NCBI GenBank assembly: GCA_003160635.1
Contig: PMLV01000121.1
Span: 29,901-66,815 of the forward strand
Direction of reading: 5' to 3'
Source: Acidimicrobiaceae bacterium
Lineage (GTDB): Bacteria; Actinomycetota; Acidimicrobiia; Acidimicrobiales; RAAP-2
Length of the DNA: 36,915 nucleotides
Below are positions 22,263 to 29,806 of this stretch, in pieces. The notes beneath the pieces are model-generated. The model did no database searches. It saw only the letters and a program-made list of their open reading frames with translations, and was not told the origin of the DNA. A program made the translations under genes and the position numbers. Position 1 is the first letter of the stretch. Every line of letters begins with the position of its first letter.

Positions 22263-23513
22263 TCACGGCAACGGGGGTTGGGGAGCGGTGGCCCTGACCC
22301 GGGCCGCATCGAGAAAGGCGGCCACGCCATTCGTGGTGGCCTGGCACCGCAGGGAAGCCAGCACATCGAATGCGTGCTGGGCCAGCGGAAGCTCCGCATA
22401 CGCCACCGGAGCCCGGGAAGCGGCTCGTAGCGCGTCCACGAAGGCTCTGGCCATGGCCACGGGGACCAACGTGTCGTTCTGACCATGCAGCACGAAGAAT
22501 GGCGGAGCGTCCGCCTGTACCCGATAGGTGGGCGATGCGGCCCGGAAGGTCTCCGGGTGCTCCAGGGCGCCGGCCTGCATGACGTAGCGCTCGAGGAGCC
22601 TGCGCAGCTCGTTTCCGTAGAGGTGGGCGGCTTCATCACTGGCCGTCAGGTCCATGACCCCATAGAAGGGAACGCACGCATTCACCGACGTGTCGGCCTC
22701 TTCGAAGCCCGGCTGGAAGGCGGGGTCGCCCGGTGTCAGCGCGAGCAGGGCGGAGAGATGTCCCCCGGCGGAACCACCGCTCACGGCAATGAACGACGGA
22801 TCGCCCCCATAGTCGGCGATATGCGACCTGACCCATGCCACCGCCTTCTTGGCGTCGACGATGTGTGCGGGCCAGACCGCCTTGGGGCTGAGTCGGTAGT
22901 TGATGGCCACGCAGACCCAGCCCCGTGCGACCAGCTCGTACATCATGGGCTTACCTTGCTCGCGCTTGTCCCCCATGACCCAGGCGCCGCCGTGGATGTA
23001 CACCATGACCGGCGCACCCGCTGGAGGTGCCAGCCGCGAACGGTAGATGTCGAGGCGGTGGCGCCGTTGCCCGTCACCCCAGTAATCGATGTCCTTGTCC
23101 GATTGCACGGCGCGGCCCTTCATCGGAATCGCCCGCGTCACCCTCCAGAAGCGACCGCGGGAAGAAGGGTCCGGTTCCCCTGAGACCGGGAAATCTTCGC
23201 GGGATACCTGAGCGAGAGCGGCGCTGACCACTCTGGTCGCCCGTTTTCCGGACACGACCAGGCCAACCAGACCAACCCAGCTCACCAGGGCGACCGCGAG
23301 CCCGAGCCATCCTTCCCACGCGCTGAACGCGCCGGACACTCCAAAGGCCACGGTGGCGCCCACCTGCCACACGACGTTCTGGAGCGCCAGCTCGCCGACG
23401 AGCCATCCGATGAAGAAGGTCGGGTTGCTCCATGGCTCCTTGTGCACGGGGCGGTAGGTCAAAAGGACGCCGAGCGCCCCGAGAATCGTGACACCGAGAT
23501 AGACGAACGGCAC
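22263..23513 (-). CDS. Membrane-anchored alpha/beta-hydrolase (esterase/lipase of the HSL/BD-FAE type)
   Basis: A 416-residue protein with two parts. Residues 1-120 contain about four hydrophobic helices, with an SNPTFFIGWLVGELALQNVV segment. The rest is an alpha/beta-hydrolase with the oxyanion motif HGGAW, the nucleophile elbow GGSAGG (Ser), the acid in NDTLVP (Asp) and the base in AQHAFD (His). The HGG motif places it with hormone-sensitive-lipase/carboxylesterase-type enzymes acting on acyl or steryl esters. The active site side of the membrane is unknown. The GTG start is the first in frame; its ribosome site is weak. It diverges from the WS/DGAT gene, suggesting linked lipid metabolism. 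Confidence 0.85.
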   Translation of the reverse strand: MPFVYLGVTILGALGVLLTYRPVHKEPWSNPTFFIGWLVGELALQNVVWQVGATVAFGVSGAFSAWEGWLGLAVALVSWVGLVGLVVSGKRATRVVSAALAQVSREDFPVSGEPDPSSRGRFWRVTRAIPMKGRAVQSDKDIDYWGDGQRRHRLDIYRSRLAPPAGAPVMVYIHGGAWVMGDKREQGKPMMYELVARGWVCVAINYRLSPKAVWPAHIVDAKKAVAWVRSHIADYGGDPSFIAVSGGSAGGHLSALLALTPGDPAFQPGFEEADTSVNACVPFYGVMDLTASDEAAHLYGNELRRLLERYVMQAGALEHPETFRAASPTYRVQADAPPFFVLHGQNDTLVPVAMARAFVDALRAASRAPVAYAELPLAQHAFDVLASLRCQATTNGVAAFLDAARVRATAPQPPLP

Positions 23514-23537
23514 ACCTCATCATCGCTCCCCACAGCA

Positions 23538-23560
23538 GGGAGGCGGTACGAACCGCTCCC
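23538..23560. promoter_or_regulatory. Imperfect palindrome between esterase and WS/DGAT genes
   Basis: GGGAG-G-CGGT and ACCG-CTCCC can pair as nine bases with one bulged G around a tetraloop. It sits in the 121-base divergent region and could be a shared operator. The match is imperfect, so this is tentative. Confidence 0.3.
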
Positions 23561-23634
23561 TACCCGCTATAGGTTGCCGCCATGGTGAGAAGATGCCAGC
23601 GTATGAGGCGGGCCGATGTGACCAAGGAGAAGCG

Positions 23635-25152
23635 GTGACCCCTGAACGCCTGACCGGGCTCGACGCCAGCTTTCTCTATATGGAGACACCCACCCTCCAC
23701 ATGCACGTCGCGATCGTGGCGGTCTTCGACCCAGCCACCGTGCCCGACGGCTACTCATTCCGACGCATCCGCCAGAGGATCGTCGATCGGATTCCCCTAC
23801 TCCCGGTCTTTCAACGCCGGTTGGTCGAAGTCCCGCTCCGCCTGGGCCACCCCGTGTGGGTGGACGACCCGGAATTCGACATCGACAACCATCTGCGGCG
23901 AGCAGCCCTGCCGTCGCCGGGCGGAATGCGCGAGCTCGCCGACTTTGCGGCTGATGTCACCAGCAGACAGTTGCATCGTGATCGACCCCTGTGGGAGATG
24001 TGGGTTGTCGAAGGGCTCGAAGACGGCAAGATCGCACTCGTGGCGAAGATGCACCACTCCACGATCGACGGCGTGTCCGGCGCGGAGCTCCTCGGCGCCC
24101 TCTTCGACCTCGAGGCAGACCCTCCGGCGCACGAGCACCAGGGTGAGCGACAGCTCGACCTGCGCGTCCCCTCCACCTTCGAGTTGGTCTCGCACGCCCT
24201 GTTGGCGAACCTCGTCCGACCGATCGATATGGCTCGCATGGCATGGCAAGCGACGCAATCCGTTGCCGGCATCCGGAAATTGCGGCAGGGGGGATCAGGC
24301 AAGGCTGCGTTCCCACTCACTGCGCCGCGCACGTCCCTCAATGCGTCGGTGCACGCACGCCGGCGCGTCGCCTTCGCCGCCGCGAGCCTGGCGGACGTGA
24401 GGAAGGTGAAGAATGCGATGGGCACCAGCGTGAACGACGTGGTTCTCGCCGTGTGCGCCGGTGCTCTGCGCACCTACCTGCTTGCGGGCGACGAGCTGCC
24501 CGGCGTGCCGCTCGTGGCGCTCGTCCCGGTGTCCGTCACGCCTGACATGGCGGAACTGAGGGGGTCCAACAAGATCTCCGCGATGTTCGTGCAATTGCCG
24601 TGCGAGGTCGACGACCCCCTCGAACGCCTGCGGACCATTCATGAGGGGACGAAGGGGGCCAAAGAGGAACACAAGGCCTTGGGTGCCGGAACGTTACAGA
24701 ATTGGGCGGAGCACGCCTCTCCCAACGTGTTTGCCGCGGCCGCCCGTCTCTACACCCGGATGAAGTTGGCCAACCGCCACCGTCCGCTCGCTAATCTGAT
24801 CATCTCCAATGTTCCCGGACCGGACGTTCCGCTCTACATGGGCGGGAGCGAGATGCTGGGAATGTTCCCCCTGGGACCGGTGATGGACGGCATGGGACTT
24901 AACATCACCATCATGAGCTATCGAGGCGTCCTGTATTGGGGCCTGGCGTCTGATGCCCGCGCCGTCCCACGGCTTTGGGACATCGCGGCCGCCATCCCGG
25001 CGGCGCTCAGCGAGCTGATGCATGCAGCCGCGCTCGACGAGGACCCCTTCGACGTCCCGCTGCACCTGGGTCCAGGCATGCCCCCCACGGCGCACTGGGT
25101 GCGCACATCGGCGGCGCCGCGGGTCGAGATGAACGACGCGGCCATCGCATGA
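23635..25152 (+). CDS. Wax ester synthase/diacylglycerol acyltransferase (WS/DGAT)
   Basis: A 505-residue acyltransferase that joins acyl-CoA to diacylglycerol or a fatty alcohol, the step that forms storage lipid in many actinobacteria. The catalytic motif HHxxxDG is present in KMHHSTIDGVSGAELLGAL. Other family blocks are LTGLDASFLYMETPTLHMHV at the N-terminus, SVNDVVLAVCAGALRTYL, and ISNVPGPDVPLYMGG. The GTG at 23635 has a textbook ribosome site (AAGGAG, 5 bases upstream) and gives the normal N-terminus; the open frame extends 14 codons further up without support. The stop overlaps the next gene as ATGA. Confidence 0.94.
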   Translation: MTPERLTGLDASFLYMETPTLHMHVAIVAVFDPATVPDGYSFRRIRQRIVDRIPLLPVFQRRLVEVPLRLGHPVWVDDPEFDIDNHLRRAALPSPGGMRELADFAADVTSRQLHRDRPLWEMWVVEGLEDGKIALVAKMHHSTIDGVSGAELLGALFDLEADPPAHEHQGERQLDLRVPSTFELVSHALLANLVRPIDMARMAWQATQSVAGIRKLRQGGSGKAAFPLTAPRTSLNASVHARRRVAFAAASLADVRKVKNAMGTSVNDVVLAVCAGALRTYLLAGDELPGVPLVALVPVSVTPDMAELRGSNKISAMFVQLPCEVDDPLERLRTIHEGTKGAKEEHKALGAGTLQNWAEHASPNVFAAAARLYTRMKLANRHRPLANLIISNVPGPDVPLYMGGSEMLGMFPLGPVMDGMGLNITIMSYRGVLYWGLASDARAVPRLWDIAAAIPAALSELMHAAALDEDPFDVPLHLGPGMPPTAHWVRTSAAPRVEMNDAAIA

Positions 25153-25607
25153 CCGTCCGTGAATTGGGCCACATCGTGCTGTACGTGCGCGATGTGAAGC
25201 GTTCGGCCGACTTCTACCGGGACGTCCTCGGGTGGCGGCAGATCATGCCGGAGCCGGGTGCAGATCCAGCCGGGGTGGCAGCCTTCTCCTCGGGCCGCAC
25301 GCATCATGAGCTCCTGCTCATTGAGGTAGGTCCAGATGCCACGCCGATCCCCGGTGGACCACGCGTCGGGATGTACCACTTCGGCCTGAACGTCGGAGAG
25401 AGCGATGACGACCTGCGCGCCGTGCTCGGGGAACTGCAGCGGGTCGGCGTCACCATCGTGGGTGCATCCGATCACACGGTGACCCATAGCCTGTACATAA
25501 AGGACCCCGACGGCAACGAGATCGAGCTCTATGTGGACGTCGCAGGCGTCGACTGGAAAGCAGATCCCTCGCTCATCGCTGCGCCAATCCGTCCTCTCCG
25601 ACTTTAG
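25149..25607 (+). CDS. VOC-fold (glyoxalase/extradiol dioxygenase-like) protein
   Basis: A 152-residue single-domain protein of the vicinal oxygen chelate superfamily. The likely metal ligands are H8 (GHIVLYVRD), H77 (MYHFGLNV) and E126 (DGNEIELYVD). This two-His-one-Glu set fits extradiol dioxygenase or lyase members. The substrate is unknown. The ATG overlaps the WS/DGAT stop (ATGA), so the two are co-translated. Whether it acts on a lipid product or simply shares the operon cannot be said. Confidence 0.88.
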   Translation: MTVRELGHIVLYVRDVKRSADFYRDVLGWRQIMPEPGADPAGVAAFSSGRTHHELLLIEVGPDATPIPGGPRVGMYHFGLNVGESDDDLRAVLGELQRVGVTIVGASDHTVTHSLYIKDPDGNEIELYVDVAGVDWKADPSLIAAPIRPLRL

Positions 25608-25632
25608 ACTTCACGCTCGACGTGGGTACATC

Positions 25633-26256
25633 ATGAGGACACTGCATGTGGACGACGCGGATGCTCTCACGGTGGCCGTTGCAGCGCTACGTGCCGGAGG
25701 GGTGGTCGTCGTTCCGACCGACACGGTGTATGGGCTTGCCGCGCTCCCCGACATGCAACGGGCAGTGGACCGGATCTATCTCGCCAAGGACAGGCCCGAC
25801 CATCTCCACCTGCCCGTGCTCGCAGGGTCCCTCGATCAAGTCCGCCGGCTCGGCGTCGAGTTCACCGCAGCCGCCACCACCTTGGCCGCGCGGTGGTGGC
25901 CCGGCCCGCTGACGCTGGTATTCGGATTCTCGGAGAAGGCCACGCGGCCGCGCTGGCTCGCTGCTCGCGACGAGGTCGCCGTGCGCATACCCCAGACCGA
26001 CTTCTTGCTCACGCTGCTGCAGGCCACGGGGGTGCTCATGGTCACCAGCGCGAACCGTCACGGGGAGACAACCCCGGTCTCAGCGCCAGAAGCCGGCCGA
26101 CGCCTCGCGCCTCATGTAGACCTGGTCATCGATGCCGGGACGCTCGACTCTTCGCCCTCGACGCTTGTCAACGTCCACACCAGGCACCCCGAGATCGAAC
26201 GCGAGGGAGCGATACCTCGCCATGCGGTGGTTTCAGCGCTGGAACATTCCCCATGA
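25633..26256 (+). CDS. tsaC: Threonylcarbamoyl-AMP synthase (Sua5/YrdC/YwlC family)
   Basis: A 207-residue enzyme that makes threonylcarbamoyl-AMP from threonine, bicarbonate and ATP, the first step of t6A37 tRNA modification. The N-terminal motif PTDTVYGLA is intact; the nucleotide-binding KDRP region (LAKDRPDHLHLPVL) and the TSANRHGE motif are also recognisable. It is the short TsaC/YrdC form without the Sua5 C-terminal domain. The ATG at 25633 is 25 bases after the VOC gene. Its stop overlaps the tsaD start (ATGA), which joins the two steps of the pathway. Confidence 0.93.
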   Translation: MRTLHVDDADALTVAVAALRAGGVVVVPTDTVYGLAALPDMQRAVDRIYLAKDRPDHLHLPVLAGSLDQVRRLGVEFTAAATTLAARWWPGPLTLVFGFSEKATRPRWLAARDEVAVRIPQTDFLLTLLQATGVLMVTSANRHGETTPVSAPEAGRRLAPHVDLVIDAGTLDSSPSTLVNVHTRHPEIEREGAIPRHAVVSALEHSP

Positions 26257-27275
26257 ACCGATATCTGCTGGCAATCGAGACCTCGTGCGACGAGACGGCC
26301 GCGGCGGTCATCAGCGACGACTATGAGGTGCGATCCTCGGTGGTGGCGAGCCAGATCGACCTCCACGCGGAATATGGCGGGGTGGTGCCCGAGCTTGCCA
26401 GTCGGGCCCATGTGGAATTGATCACGCCGATCGTGAACCAGGCCCTCGGCGAAGCCGGGATCTCGGGTCGGACGCTCAGCGCGGTGGCAGTCACGTCGGG
26501 GCCCGGACTCGTTGGTGCGCTGTTGGTGGGGATGGCGACGGCCAAGTCGCTGGCCTTCGGCTGGGGAGTGCCGATTGTCAGCGTGAACCACCTCGAGGGT
26601 CACCTGGCCAGCGTCTTCCTGGCCAACCGTGCCGTACCCTTTCCCCAAACAGCGCTCCTGGTGTCCGGGGGCCATTGCATGCTCACCCGCGCCACCGCCC
26701 TGGGCACATATCAGTTGCTGGGAGAAACGGTGGATGACTCCATCGGCGAGGCGTACGACAAGATTGCCCGCTATCTGGGTTTGGGGTATCCGGGCGGGCC
26801 CATCCTCGACCGCCTGGCCGGCGCCGGGGAAGACGTCCTCAACTTTCCCCGTCCGATGATCCAGGACGGTTATGAATTCTCCTTCTCGGGGCTCAAGACC
26901 GCGGTGGTCAACTACGTGCGCAAGGAACCGGTCTTCGACGTGGCGGACGTCGCCGCGTCGTTCGTCGCCGCGTGCATGGATGTGCTGTGCGCCAAGCTCC
27001 GTCGCGCCCTGGAGGAGTTCGGCGATCCGGCACTGGCCATCGTCGGAGGAGTCGCCGCGAGTCCCATCCTGCGGGATCGGGCCCGGGCCCTGGCCGACGA
27101 GTTCGGCAGCCAGTTGTTGATTCCGCCGCAGTCCCTGGCCACCGACAATGCAGCCATGATCGGCATTGCCGGATGGCAGAAGTTTGCCGCCGGCGGAGGC
27201 GACGACCCGCGCTTCGGGCCTCAGCCCGATCTCCGCCTCACCTTCGCCGCGCCGGGTCACGTCCGCCCGGTCTGA
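26253..27275 (+). CDS. tsaD: tRNA threonylcarbamoyltransferase TsaD
   Basis: A 340-residue ASKHA-fold enzyme that transfers the threonylcarbamoyl group to A37 of ANN-decoding tRNAs, with TsaB and TsaE as partners (neither is in the window). The N-terminus is LAIETSCDETAAAVI, and the metal site is H113-LEG-H117 with a late Asp in ATDNAAMIG. DSIGEAYDKIAR and FSFSGLKTAV are family blocks. The open frame runs far upstream but that stretch is tsaC out of frame; the ATG at 26253 overlaps the tsaC stop. The last 19 bases overlap the convergent small membrane gene. Confidence 0.96.
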   Translation: MNRYLLAIETSCDETAAAVISDDYEVRSSVVASQIDLHAEYGGVVPELASRAHVELITPIVNQALGEAGISGRTLSAVAVTSGPGLVGALLVGMATAKSLAFGWGVPIVSVNHLEGHLASVFLANRAVPFPQTALLVSGGHCMLTRATALGTYQLLGETVDDSIGEAYDKIARYLGLGYPGGPILDRLAGAGEDVLNFPRPMIQDGYEFSFSGLKTAVVNYVRKEPVFDVADVAASFVAACMDVLCAKLRRALEEFGDPALAIVGGVAASPILRDRARALADEFGSQLLIPPQSLATDNAAMIGIAGWQKFAAGGGDDPRFGPQPDLRLTFAAPGHVRPV

Positions 27276-27547
27276 ACCCTCCGCCACCGAGCCCGGCGGC
27301 CCATGTCCATCGACGACAGGTCCAGGAGCAGTCCAAGTGCGACGATGACCCACCCGAATCCGCGCACGCCGAACCCGGGCCGGAAGACGAGGGCATAGAA
27401 GAGGGTGGCGTACGGCACAACGAAGAACCCGATGAGGCCTTCCCACCCCGAACTGAAGGCGATCGTCAGACGGCTCGTGAACAGATAGAGGAGCGCAAGG
27501 ACGAAGCGGGGTGAGATCCACGCGAAGAGAGCGAGGAGGCAGCCCAT
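27257..27547 (-). CDS. Small membrane protein of unknown function
   Basis: A 96-residue protein with about three hydrophobic helices: LLALFAWISPRFVLALLYLF, then FFVVPYATLFYALVF, then FGWVIVALGLLLDLSS. Between the first two lies a conserved-looking SRLTIAFSSGWEGLIGF. The tail is basic (GRRARWRRVQTGRT). I do not recognise a function. The ATG shares one base with the fhs stop (TGATG), indicating translational coupling. The 3' end overlaps convergent tsaD by 19 bases. Confidence 0.8.
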   Translation of the reverse strand: MGCLLALFAWISPRFVLALLYLFTSRLTIAFSSGWEGLIGFFVVPYATLFYALVFRPGFGVRGFGWVIVALGLLLDLSSMDMGRRARWRRVQTGRT

Positions 27548-29244
27548 CAATACAGCCCGACGACGTTGCCATCCTCGTCGATGTCGATCTTCTCGGCGGC
27601 CGGACTCGATGACAGCCCTGGCATTGTCCGCATGTCCCCGCTCACGAGATAGACAAATCCGGCCCCTACGTTGGCCCTCGCCTCCCGCACCGGCAGACGC
27701 CAACCGGTAGGGGCGCCCTTGAGGGAGGGATCCGACGAGATCGACAGATGGGTCTTGGCGATGCAGACGGGGAGGTTGCCGAATCCGGCCTGTTCGTACG
27801 TGTCGATCTGGCGAGCCGCCGACGGAAGGTAGTCCACTCCGTCGGCCCCGTACACCTCGATGGCGATGGTCTCGATCTTTTGGCGAAGGGTGGCGTCGGC
27901 CGGGTACAGCATCCGAAAGTCACTCGGCTGTCCGGCCGCCTGCACGACGGCCTCGGCGAGTTCGACAGCACCTTTCCCTCCGTCGACGAAGTGGGTGCAG
28001 ACCGCTGAGCGCACGCCGACCGAGGCGGCAATCTCCCGGATCGCCTCATGTTCGGAAGGGAAGTCCTCGCCAAAAGCGTTGATGGCCACCACTGGGGTGA
28101 CACCGTGCCGGCGCACGATTTCCAGATGCTTGAGCAGGTTGGCGCCCCCTTGCCGTACTTCATCGGGGTTCTCCGCCACCATCTCGGGCGGCAGCGGTCG
28201 ACCGGCCGTGACCTTGTGGTGCCCCGAATGCAGCTTCAACGCACGCACAGTCGCAACAACGACGGCCGCATCAGGTTCCAGGCCCGACGTGCGGCACTTG
28301 ATGTTGAAGAATCGCTCGGCTCCCATATCCGACCCGAATCCCGCCTCGGTGATGAGGTACTCACCAGCATGAATCCCAATCAGGTCGGCGAGAACCGAAG
28401 AGTTGCCGTGCGCGATGTTACCGAACGGGCCGGCGTGGACGAGGACCGGCGCGTTCTCGAGAGTTTGGAGCAGGTTTGGCTTTATCGCATCTCGCATGAT
28501 CACCGTCATGGCGCCCGCCGCCTTGAGCTGCTCGGCCGTGACCGGTTCCCCTTCCGCGGTGAATCCCACGACTGTCCGACCGAAGCGCGCCCGCAGGTCG
28601 TGCAACGACGTGGCGAGCGCGAGCACAGCCATGACCTCTGATGCCGCTGTGATGTCAAAGCCGGTTTGGCGAGGTGTCCCGTCCTCGCGCGTCCCAAGGC
28701 CGGTCACAATGTTGCAGAAGGATCGATCATTGACATCGAGCACCCTCCTCCACGTGATGCCGTGCGGATCGAGGCCGAGTGCATTGCCCTGTTGCAGATG
28801 GTTGTCCACCATGGCCGCCAAAAGGTTGTTGGCTGCCGTCACGGCGTGCAGATCTCCCGTCAGATGCAAATTCAGATTCTCGAACGGCACCACCTGGCTG
28901 TAGCCGCCGCCGGCTGCACCACCCTTGATCCCGAAGGTCGGCCCCATGGAGGCTTGGCGAATGGCGATGGTGGCGCGCTTGCCGAGGCACGCCAAGGCCT
29001 GCCCGAGACCGATGGTCGTCGTGGTCTTTCCTTCTCCGAGCGGCGTCGGCGTGATTGCCGTGACGACCACGTAGCGCGCCTTGGGGCGGTCGGCCAACGC
29101 GCCGACTGCGTCCAGGCTGACTTTGGCCACATTGGCGCCGTAATGCTCCAGCAGGGTCGGAGGGGTCCCCATCTGCGCCGCGATCTCCTCAATGGGTCGG
29201 AGGGTCGCCCGGCGTGCGATCTCTATAGCTGGGGGAAGCGCCAT
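27547..29244 (-). CDS. fhs: Formate-tetrahydrofolate ligase
   Basis: A 565-residue enzyme that makes 10-formyl-THF from formate, THF and ATP, feeding purine synthesis and one-carbon metabolism. The P-loop TPLGEGKTTTTIGLGQAL is intact, followed by the family blocks IRQASMGPTFGIKGGAAGGG, LTGDLHAVTAANNLLAA and PFGNIAHGNSS. The tail MRTMPGLSSSPAAEKIDIDE is also typical. A GTG five codons upstream is in frame, but the ATG at 29244 has the ribosome site (AAGGAAGGG, 4 bases upstream). It diverges from an ArsR regulator across ~130 bases that contain a strong inverted repeat. Confidence 0.96.
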   Translation of the reverse strand: MALPPAIEIARRATLRPIEEIAAQMGTPPTLLEHYGANVAKVSLDAVGALADRPKARYVVVTAITPTPLGEGKTTTTIGLGQALACLGKRATIAIRQASMGPTFGIKGGAAGGGYSQVVPFENLNLHLTGDLHAVTAANNLLAAMVDNHLQQGNALGLDPHGITWRRVLDVNDRSFCNIVTGLGTREDGTPRQTGFDITAASEVMAVLALATSLHDLRARFGRTVVGFTAEGEPVTAEQLKAAGAMTVIMRDAIKPNLLQTLENAPVLVHAGPFGNIAHGNSSVLADLIGIHAGEYLITEAGFGSDMGAERFFNIKCRTSGLEPDAAVVVATVRALKLHSGHHKVTAGRPLPPEMVAENPDEVRQGGANLLKHLEIVRRHGVTPVVAINAFGEDFPSEHEAIREIAASVGVRSAVCTHFVDGGKGAVELAEAVVQAAGQPSDFRMLYPADATLRQKIETIAIEVYGADGVDYLPSAARQIDTYEQAGFGNLPVCIAKTHLSISSDPSLKGAPTGWRLPVREARANVGAGFVYLVSGDMRTMPGLSSSPAAEKIDIDEDGNVVGLY

Positions 29245-29332
29245 GCACCCTTCCTTCACGGGCGGGAAGCGGTCGTGCGCCTCCGTGTTCAGCGTGCATC
29301 ATGCCTCGCATTTCGAGACCTCGACGAAGCGA

Positions 29333-29372
29333 GTATTCAATTTATTGGTTAATCAACTGATAGATTGAATAC
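29333..29372. promoter_or_regulatory. AT-rich operator/promoter region of the ArsR gene
   Basis: GTATTCAA (29333-29340) and TTGAATAC (29365-29372) are perfect 8-base arms with 24 bases between. Inside is a near-palindrome, TTGGTTAATCAA. The stretch is far more AT-rich than its surroundings. It ends two bases before the ArsR start codon, as expected for an autorepressor site. Confidence 0.6.
29361..29366 (+). promoter_or_regulatory. Candidate -10 box TAGATT for the ArsR gene
   Basis: TAGATT ends 8 bases before the ATG at 29375, so the transcript would be leaderless. The box overlaps the right arm of the inverted repeat, so a bound repressor would cover it. Confidence 0.45.
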
Positions 29373-29374
29373 GG

Positions 29375-29683
29375 ATGGATGCCTTGAGCGCCACCTCCTC
29401 TGCCTTGGCCGACCCGACCCGGCGGTCCATTTTGGCCGGCGGGGAGGCCACGGTAAACGCGCTCGCCGCACCTTTCGACATGAGCGTGCAGGCGATCTCC
29501 CGACACCTCAAGGTCCTCGAGGCCGCCGGCTTGATCAGCCGGAGTCGGGACGCCCAATTCCGGCCAGCACAATTCGAGTTGGCCCCGCTGGAAAGCGCGC
29601 TGACCTGGATCGAACAGACCCGAAACGTGTGGGAAGGCCGCAGCGAGCCGGTCGAACAGGCGCGGCGACCAGCGGCAAGGTGA
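29375..29683 (+). CDS. ArsR-family transcriptional regulator (short form)
   Basis: A 102-residue winged-helix regulator beginning MDALSATSSALADPTRRSIL. The recognition region is FDMSVQAISRHLKVLEAAGL and the wing follows in SRSRDAQFRP. It belongs to the group whose members often sit next to an AHSA1/SRPBCC gene; none follows here. Compared with the usual sequence as I remember it, about three residues are missing after SILA (normally ILARLxxGEAT). The final helix is also short and ends in a basic Ala/Pro tail, so dimerisation may be affected. No metal-binding cysteines are seen. The inverted repeat at 29333-29372 is its probable target. Confidence 0.8.
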   Translation: MDALSATSSALADPTRRSILAGGEATVNALAAPFDMSVQAISRHLKVLEAAGLISRSRDAQFRPAQFELAPLESALTWIEQTRNVWEGRSEPVEQARRPAAR

Positions 29684-29806
29684 GGAACACGTCGATCAAC
29701 TGCGAGGCCACCGATCGAGGAGCCGGGTACATCCCTCCAGGTTGATTGCATGCTTTGCCAGCGACGTTTCGTTTCGGATGACCGGCCAAAGGGCAAGGAC
29801 TAGCCG

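Noticed and set aside
26112..27572. 486-codon minus-strand open frame opposite tsaD
   Set aside because: Antisense shadow of tsaD; no recognisable protein features.
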